This document shows positions 1 to 5,121 of a stretch of 5,121 nt of DNA, one piece after another. Under the pieces are notes generated by a model. That model did not search any database and was not told where the DNA came from. It worked only from the letters and a program-made list of their open reading frames with translations. The DNA is from Gammaproteobacteria bacterium. Its GTDB lineage: Bacteria; Pseudomonadota; Gammaproteobacteria; Steroidobacterales; Steroidobacteraceae. The translations under genes and the position numbers were made by a program. The stretch's first letter is position 1, and each line of letters starts with the position of its first letter. Where the stretch lies: NCBI GenBank assembly GCA_020846815.1, contig JADLDF010000386.1:1-5121 (forward strand). The letters are read 5' to 3'.

Positions 1-1060
1 CGGCGAGGCCTTCCGCGAACCACTGCGAAGCGAGGCCGGGCGGGTTCACGATGTAGGGCGAGCGCGTGTGGAACATCTCGTGCGCGAGCGTCAGCCGGAA
101 GTCCTCGACGTCGAGGCCGGTGTCGAACGTGCCGACGAATGAATCCTGCAGCCCGACACCGCCGCCCGGATTGACGAGATTGCGGCGCAGGAACACGCCG
201 TAGCGCGGCACCGTGGTGGCGTCGCCGAAGAAGCTGCCGTAGTGCGCGTAGAGCCGCTCGGTCCAGGCCAGCAGCTCGCGTGCATCGAACGGCGGCTCGC
301 CCATCCATGCGCCGAAGAAACCTCGGTCGGTCGCGTTCTCGGGCTGCAGGCCGACGCGGCCCGCCATGTAGAACGCACGCGCGAGCCGCGCCGGCGCCGC
401 CGGGGTCTCGAGCTCGACGTCACCGACGCCGAGGCTGCTGACGCCGCGCCCGCCGGCGGGCAGGGCCGAGAGATCCCAATGCAGCGACAGCCGGTGTGGG
501 GCCTCGGTCTCGGGCAGCAGCAGAAACGCAAGTCCGGCGCCGGAGAACGCGCCCGCCTCGGAGCGCAGCTCGAACGGCGGCGCGGCGCCCCGGGTGCCGA
601 GGCGGTTGTGTATGCCCGCGCGATAGCGCAGCCGCAGCGCGCCCTCGACTGCGCGCGTCGCGCGCCAGACGCGTATCGCGGCCGCGCCCTCGCCGTCGTC
701 GCGCACCGCCAGCGGCAGCGTGCCGCGCGCGTCGCTCGCCTGCACCTCGATCTCGCGGGCGACCGTATCGACGTTCGACTGCACGTGCGGCATGCGCAGC
801 TCGAGCGGCGGTTCGGCGCCGTCCCTGCCCTCGGCGGCGCCGGCAGATCGATCCCAGCGGATCGCGACCTCGACCGCCTCGATCTCGCCCCCGGCAGCCG
901 GCAGGAGCTTCAGCACGACTTGCAGCGCGGCGGATGGAAGCCCATCGGCGTGGCCGCAGGGAATCGCCCAGGACAGCAGCGACGCCAGCAGCGTCGCGAG
1001 CGGGACCCCGTTACGCACCCGGCGAGCGGGCGCGCGACGCAAGGCAGTGGCATGGATCAA
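1..1060 (-). CDS. Exported M61-family (glycyl aminopeptidase-like) zinc metallopeptidase, N-terminal part, cut by the window edge
   Basis: Reading the minus strand from 1060 gives 353 codons without a stop, running off the left edge. Near the visible end is HEMFH (residues 327-331, bases 82-68), then exactly 18 residues, then Glu350 in WFAEGLA. This is the gluzincin HExxH-X18-E zinc site, with His327, His331 and Glu350 as expected ligands and Glu328 as catalytic base. Upstream stand a GGGVGLQDSF segment (about 297-306) and an aromatic WTERLYAHYG helix, both typical of M61 proteins before the active site. Residues 1-37 look like a signal peptide: Arg-rich, then a hydrophobic core (PLATLLASLSWAI), then a CGHA-like cleavage site, so the enzyme should act in the periplasm or be secreted. 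The region between about residues 45 and 220 fits the M61 N-terminal beta domain; the rest of the catalytic domain and any PDZ domain lie outside. The TTG at 1060 was chosen because GGGAG stands 9 bases before it; TTG at 1042 and GTG at 1018 are in frame but lack a Shine-Dalgarno. The substrate is unknown. Family call is firm; start is moderate. Confidence 0.88.
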   Translation of the reverse strand, partial: MIHATALRRAPARRVRNGVPLATLLASLLSWAIPCGHADGLPSAALQVVLKLLPAAGGEIEAVEVAIRWDRSAGAAEGRDGAEPPLELRMPHVQSNVDTVAREIEVQASDARGTLPLAVRDDGEGAAAIRVWRATRAVEGALRLRYRAGIHNRLGTRGAAPPFELRSEAGAFSGAGLAFLLLPETEAPHRLSLHWDLSALPAGGRGVSSLGVGDVELETPAAPARLARAFYMAGRVGLQPENATDRGFFGAWMGEPPFDARELLAWTERLYAHYGSFFGDATTVPRYGVFLRRNLVNPGGGVGLQDSFVGTFDTGLDVEDFRLTLAHEMFHTRSPYIVNPPGLASQWFAEGLA

Positions 1061-1062
1061 GC

Positions 1063-1093
1063 GTGCAGTCTCCCGTGGTTGCGGAGACTGTAC
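1063..1093 (-). promoter_or_regulatory. Hairpin enclosing the peptidase ribosome binding site
   Basis: CAGTCTCC (1066-1073) and GGAGACTG (1083-1090) form a perfect 8-bp inverted repeat around a 9-base loop. Two further pairs (1063/1093 and 1064/1092) follow one mismatch in the minus-strand transcript. It lies wholly in the 52-base gap between the receiver stop and the peptidase start. In the minus-strand RNA the downstream arm contains the GGGAG ribosome binding site. No T run follows on either strand, so an intrinsic terminator is unlikely. Control of peptidase translation is inference. Confidence 0.4.
1070..1074 (-). promoter_or_regulatory. Ribosome binding site for the M61 peptidase gene
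   Basis: On the minus strand the bases GGGAG lie 9 bases upstream of the TTG at 1060. No comparable purine run precedes the alternative starts at 1042 (TTG) or 1018 (GTG), so this site decides the start call. It also falls inside the 3' arm of a hairpin (see 1063-1093), which may limit access by ribosomes. Confidence 0.5.
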
Positions 1094-1112
1094 CGGCGTG
1101 CGACAGGCCGTG

Positions 1113-1544
<432 letters not shown>

Positions 1545-1612
1545 GATGGTCGCGGCGGGGGTCCGGATGGCCTCCGAAGCAGGGGATCAGCGGCTTTATC
1601 GGCGCCGGCGGC

Positions 1613-1629
1613 CGCGTCTTGAGGACGCG
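1613..1629. repeat. Small inverted repeat in the divergent intergenic region
   Basis: CGCGTC (1613-1618) and GACGCG (1624-1629) form a perfect 6-bp inverted repeat with loop TTGAG. It is 69 bases upstream of the receiver start on the minus strand and about 134 bases upstream of the efflux operon start. It could be an operator half-site pair or a chance GC-rich palindrome. No T run follows, so it is not a typical terminator. Confidence 0.3.
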
Positions 1630-1692
1630 CCGGGCTGCGCAGCCTCGGCAGGTCCGATACCATGGAACGTCGGCAACCGCCGTGCGGCCTGC

Positions 1693-1717
1693 AACTCGGT
1701 GCCGCGGGAACTCGGTG
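1693..1717. repeat. Two direct copies of AACTCGGTG, 16 bases start to start
   Basis: AACTCGGTG occurs at 1693-1701 and again at 1709-1717, separated by 7 bases. The second copy ends 45 bases before the ATG of the outer-membrane factor, a position suited to regulator binding next to an operon promoter. A role as an operator is inference; the spacing is neither one nor two full helical turns. Confidence 0.35.
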
Positions 1718-1762
1718 GCCGTTTTTCCCTCTGCCTTACGTATTCCTGATGTACCACGCTCC

Positions 1763-3220
1763 ATGCCCATGCTCCTGCGGCACGCCCCCGTAGCCCTCGC
1801 CTGTGCCGTGCTGGGCGGCTGCGCGGTCGGGCCGGATTACCGGCCCTCGGCTCCCGAGACGCTGCGGATTCCGGAAGGGTTCACCCAGGCATCGCCTGCG
1901 CCGGGCTCCGCCCAGGCGGCCGAAGCGGAGCAGATGCGCTGGTGGCCGGCGTTCGAGTCCCCCGAGCTGTCGCAGCTCGTCGAGCGGGGTCTTGCCGCGA
2001 ACCTCGACGTCGAACAGGCCGGTGCGCGCGTCCGCCAGGCACGGGCCGCGCTGCGCAGCGCACGCGGCGGCCTGCTGCCGTCGCTGTCGGTGGGAGCCTC
2101 GGCCTCGCGGCGCAACGGCAGTGACGCCTCCGCCGTCACGACCACGGGCGACGCGACGCTCTACGATGCCGGCTTCGACGCGGCCTACGAGCTGGACCTC
2201 TTCGGCGGCGTGCGGCGCTCGGTCGAGGCGGCGCGCGCCGATTCCGACGCGGCGCTCGCCCAGCTGCGCTCGACGCAGCTCACGATCGCTGCCGAGATCG
2301 CGCTGAACTACCTCGATGCGCGCGCCGCGCAGGAGCGCCTGCGCCTCGCTCGCGACAATCTCGCGGCGCTCGACGAGACGCTGGAAATCGTCGGCTTTCG
2401 CGTACAGGCCGGGCTCGTCGGTTCGCTCGATCAGGAACAGGCGCGCCAGCTGCGCGCGCAGACGGCCGCCAGCCTGCCGGCGCTGGAGCAGGCCGGCGCG
2501 CTCGCAGCCCATCGCCTGGCCGTCCTGCTCGCGGAGCCGCCCGGCGCCGCGGCGACGCTGCTCGCCCCGACGGGCCCGCTGCCCCTCGCGCCCGGGCCCG
2601 CGGCGGCGCCGATCCCGGCCGAGGTCATCCGCCGGCGTCCCGACGTCGCCGTGGCCGAGCGGTCGCTCGCGGCCGAAGTCGCGCGCATCGGCTTGCGGCA
2701 GGCCGATCTCTATCCGGCGCTGCGTCTCTCGGGTTCGTTCGGTGGCTCGGCGACCTCGGTCTCGCAGATCCGCGATGCCGCCTTCAGCACGCTCGCCGCC
2801 AGCCTCTCGGCGCCGCTCTTCCAGGGCGGGCAGCTGCGCGCTGCCGTCGAGGGACAGCGCGCCGCGGCCGATGCCGCGCTCTACGGCTATCGCCAGGCGG
2901 TGCTGCTCGCCCTCGAGGACGTCGAGAACGCGCTGCTCGCGCTGTCGTCGGCCGAGAGGCGACGCAGCGAGCTCGACATCGCGGCGACGGCCGCGCAGAA
3001 CGCCGTCGCCCTCGCGCGCACGCAGTATCGCGCCGGCCTCATCGACTTCCAGTCGCTGCTCGAGTCGGAGCGCGCAGTGCTCTCGAGCGAGGACAGCCGC
3101 GTCACGGCCCGCGCCGACCAGGCGGCCGCGACCGTGCAGCTCTACAAGGCCCTCGGCGGCGGATGGCAGGTGGCGCCACAGCCGGCGAGCATGACCCGCT
3201 CTGCCACGACGAGGCCCTGA
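1763..3220 (+). CDS. NodT-family RND/MacAB-type outer-membrane factor lipoprotein (TolC-like efflux channel)
   Basis: The 485-residue product forms the outer-membrane channel and periplasmic tunnel of a tripartite exporter, acting as a trimer. It begins with a lipoprotein signal peptide ending in the lipobox LGGC, with Cys20 the lipidated residue, followed by AVGPDYRP, the usual NodT-family start. Two outer-membrane efflux repeats follow: the first contains YELDLFGGVRRSVEAA (about 142-157), the second contains RRRPDVAVAERSLAAE (about 290-305) and ARIGLRQADLYPALRLSG. Further family marks are RAGLIDFQSLLESERAVL (from residue 423) and LYKALGGGW near the C-terminus. The length matches the family norm. 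The frame is open further upstream, but the ATG at 1763 was chosen because the signal peptide and lipobox start there; the ATG at 1769 is also possible. No clear Shine-Dalgarno precedes either. It is the first gene of the operon, and its TGA overlaps the ATG of the adaptor gene. The family is certain; the transported substrate cannot be told from sequence. Confidence 0.95.
   Translation: MPMLLRHAPVALACAVLGGCAVGPDYRPSAPETLRIPEGFTQASPAPGSAQAAEAEQMRWWPAFESPELSQLVERGLAANLDVEQAGARVRQARAALRSARGGLLPSLSVGASASRRNGSDASAVTTTGDATLYDAGFDAAYELDLFGGVRRSVEAARADSDAALAQLRSTQLTIAAEIALNYLDARAAQERLRLARDNLAALDETLEIVGFRVQAGLVGSLDQEQARQLRAQTAASLPALEQAGALAAHRLAVLLAEPPGAAATLLAPTGPLPLAPGPAAAPIPAEVIRRRPDVAVAERSLAAEVARIGLRQADLYPALRLSGSFGGSATSVSQIRDAAFSTLAASLSAPLFQGGQLRAAVEGQRAAADAALYGYRQAVLLALEDVENALLALSSAERRRSELDIAATAAQNAVALARTQYRAGLIDFQSLLESERAVLSSEDSRVTARADQAAATVQLYKALGGGWQVAPQPASMTRSATTRP
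3211..3214 (+). promoter_or_regulatory. Ribosome binding site for the adaptor gene, inside the upstream coding region
   Basis: GAGG lies 5 bases before the ATG at 3220, within the last codons of the outer-membrane factor. With the TGATG stop/start overlap this supports translational coupling and decides the adaptor start over the ATG at 3163, which would place 19 extra residues inside the upstream gene. Confidence 0.6.
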
Positions 3221-4590
3221 TGGATCATCCGACCGTCGCTCCGGACGACAAGCAAGGCGAGGCCGCCGTGGACGTCGATGACTTCCTCGGCCGCAAGCCG
3301 CGCAAGCCCTATGTCCGCTACCTCACCTGGGCTGCCGGCGTCGTCGGCCTGCTGCTGCTGGCGTGGATCGCGTTCCGCGTCTTCGGCGCCGGCGAGGCCG
3401 CGCCGCGCTTCGCGACCGCGCCGGTGGAGCGCGGCGACTTGCGGGTGACCGTCACCGCGACCGGCAATCTCGCGCCGACCAACCAGGTCGACGTCGGCAC
3501 CGAGATCTCGGGCACCGTCACGCGCGTCGACGTCGACAACAACGACCGGGTCACGCAGGGCCAGGTGCTCGCGCGCATCGACACCTCGCGGCTCGAGGAC
3601 GCGGTCAACCAGAGCCGGGCCGCGTTGCAGTCCTCGCAGGCGCAGGTAGCACTGGCCGAGGCGACCGTGGCCGAGGAGCGCGCCGATCTCGCACGTCTCG
3701 AGGAGGTCTACAAGCTTTCCGGCGGCCGCGTGCCGGCGGCGGCCGAGCTCGACGCGGCGCGCGCCGCCCACGAGCGCGCGCTCGCCAACCTGCGCGTCGC
3801 GCGCGCCGCGGTCGCGCAGGCCCGCGCGCAGCTCTCGTCGAACCAGACGCAGCTTTCCAAGGCGATCATCCGCTCGCCCGTGAACGGCGTCGTGCTCTCG
3901 CGCCAGATCGAGCCCGGACAGACCGTTGCGGCATCGCTGAACGCGCCGGTGCTGTTCACGATCGCCGAGAGCCTCGGCCAGATGCAGCTCGAAGTGAAGG
4001 TCGACGAGGCCGACGTCGGCCAGGTGCGCGAGGGCCAGAAGGCGAGCTTCGAAGTCGACGCCTTTCCCGGACGCGAGTTCGAGGCCAGGGTGCAGCGCGT
4101 CGACGTCGGTGCCAATGCCACCGGCAGCTCCAGCGCCTCGTCGTCCGCCAGCAGCACCTCGTCGGGGCAGGTCGTCTCGTACACGGCCGTGCTGACGGTC
4201 GCCAATCCCGAGCTGATCCTGCGGCCCGGCATGACGGCGACGGCCGATATCGTCACGGGCGAACGGAACAACGTGCTGCTCGTGCCGAATGCCGCGCTGC
4301 GCTTCACGCCGGCCGGGGCAGCGGGCAGCCGACCCCCCGCCAGCGGCGGCGTGACCAGCGTGCTGGTGCCGCGCGGGCCGCGCGGCAACCGCGCCGCGAG
4401 CGAGCGCGAGGTCGGCATCGGGCGCGGCAGCCGCCAGACCCTCTACGTGCTCGGTGCGGACGGCCAGGCGCAGCCGCTGATGGTGACGGTCGGGGAGTCG
4501 AACGGCAGCGAAACCGAGGTCACGGGCAACGAGCTGCGCGAAGGCATGCAGGTCGTGACCGGCCAGCTCGCGGCCCGGGCGCAGCGTTGA
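3220..4590 (+). CDS. MacA/HlyD-like periplasmic adaptor (membrane fusion protein) of a tripartite ABC efflux pump
   Basis: The 456-residue product bridges the inner-membrane ABC transporter and the outer-membrane factor. A short cytoplasmic N-terminus, acidic then basic (RKPRKPYVRY), leads to one membrane anchor at about residues 35-55 (VVGLLLLAWIAF). The first half of a lipoyl domain follows (about 90-121, with GTEISGTVTRVDV and GQVLARID). A long Ala/Gln/Glu-rich helical hairpin spans about 122-216; its tip reads LSGGRVPAAAELDAAR, a form seen in ABC-linked adaptors and expected to contact the channel. The second lipoyl half is IRSPVNGVVLSRQIEPGQTV (about 217-236). A beta barrel and a membrane-proximal domain complete the protein (LRPGMTATADI, VLLVPNAALRF, TEVTGNELREGMQVVTG). 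Two low-complexity inserts stand out: a Ser-rich run near residues 302-316 and a Gly/Pro/Arg-rich loop near 366-395. The start overlaps the upstream stop, and the ABC ATPase begins 10 bases after its TGA. The ABC neighbour argues for a MacA-type rather than an RND-type partner. Confidence 0.94.
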   Translation: MDHPTVAPDDKQGEAAVDVDDFLGRKPRKPYVRYLTWAAGVVGLLLLAWIAFRVFGAGEAAPRFATAPVERGDLRVTVTATGNLAPTNQVDVGTEISGTVTRVDVDNNDRVTQGQVLARIDTSRLEDAVNQSRAALQSSQAQVALAEATVAEERADLARLEEVYKLSGGRVPAAAELDAARAAHERALANLRVARAAVAQARAQLSSNQTQLSKAIIRSPVNGVVLSRQIEPGQTVAASLNAPVLFTIAESLGQMQLEVKVDEADVGQVREGQKASFEVDAFPGREFEARVQRVDVGANATGSSSASSSASSTSSGQVVSYTAVLTVANPELILRPGMTATADIVTGERNNVLLVPNAALRFTPAGAAGSRPPASGGVTSVLVPRGPRGNRAASEREVGIGRGSRQTLYVLGADGQAQPLMVTVGESNGSETEVTGNELREGMQVVTGQLAARAQR

Positions 4591-4598
4591 GGCAGGGG
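4589..4598 (+). promoter_or_regulatory. Ribosome binding site for the ABC ATPase gene
   Basis: The purine-rich GAGGCAGGGG overlaps the adaptor stop codon. GAGG is 8 bases before the ATG at 4601, and a second AGGGG lies 2 bases before it. This supports the ATG at 4601 as the start and continued translation within one operon. Confidence 0.6.
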
Positions 4599-4600
4599 TC

Positions 4601-5121
<521 letters not shown>

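Larger units (their letters stand above)
1545..1762. other. Divergent intergenic region between the receiver gene and the efflux operon
   Basis: These 218 bases lie between two genes transcribed away from each other, so promoters for both directions are expected here. I see no convincing sigma-70 pair on either strand; the least GC-rich parts are around 1591-1600 and 1722-1750. The region holds a 6-bp hairpin (1613-1629), a 9-base direct repeat (1693-1717) and a T5 run (1722-1726). Long open frames crossing it lack family resemblance and read as by-products of high GC. Confidence 0.6.

Noticed and set aside
91..531. Minus-strand open frame of 146 codons within the peptidase region
   Set aside because: It is in a different frame from HEMFH-X18-E and has a Ser/Arg/Ala-rich composition without motifs; the continuous M61 frame explains this stretch.
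1701..1726. Weak stem (GCCGC/GTGGC) followed by T5, considered as a terminator or attenuator before the efflux operon
   Set aside because: The stem has only five pairs including one G-T wobble and a 9-base loop, and the T run starts two bases later. It is too weak to call.
1619..1762. N-terminal extension of the outer-membrane factor frame to a TTG at 1619
   Set aside because: The lipoprotein signal peptide and lipobox begin at the ATG at 1763. An extra 48 residues in front would destroy the export signal.
3163..3219. Upstream ATG at 3163 for the adaptor
   Set aside because: It would overlap the outer-membrane factor by 58 bases. The ATG at 3220 has a GAGG 5 bases upstream and the usual TGATG coupling.

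Overview
The window comes from a very GC-rich Gram-negative bacterium. Codon third positions are almost always G or C. The presence of an outer-membrane lipoprotein channel, an inner-membrane adaptor protein and an ABC ATPase points to a proteobacterium, probably beta or gamma. That lineage guess is inference from gene style only; the sequence contains no rRNA or other phylogenetic marker.

The left part (about 1-1544) is read on the minus strand and holds two genes. The first is a short stand-alone response-regulator receiver protein (1544 to 1113). The second, 52 bases further on, is the N-terminal 353 residues of an exported M61-type metallopeptidase (1060 to beyond position 1). The peptidase frame contains no stop and ends in the full gluzincin zinc signature HExxH-X18-E. 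The third zinc ligand lies only a few residues before the window edge.

A 218-base non-coding gap (1545-1762) separates this pair from a divergent plus-strand operon. The gap carries a 9-base direct repeat and a small hairpin, but no promoter I can defend.

The right part (1763-5121) is a tightly packed three-gene tripartite efflux operon: a NodT-family outer-membrane factor lipoprotein, a MacA/HlyD-like periplasmic adaptor whose start codon overlaps the preceding stop (TGATG), and the start of a MacB/LolD-like ABC ATPase 10 bases downstream. Together these would couple cytoplasmic ATP hydrolysis to export of a substrate across both membranes. A permease part is expected beyond the right edge, either fused to the ATPase or as a separate gene.

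The window is mostly recognisable families. The less ordinary points are the orphan receiver with an uncharged Ala/Gly-rich C-terminus, possibly a frameshift; a hairpin that would sequester the ribosome binding site of the peptidase gene; the apparent TTG start of that gene; and the repeat in the divergent intergenic region. I found no tRNA, rRNA, CRISPR array, insertion sequence or convincing intrinsic terminator.
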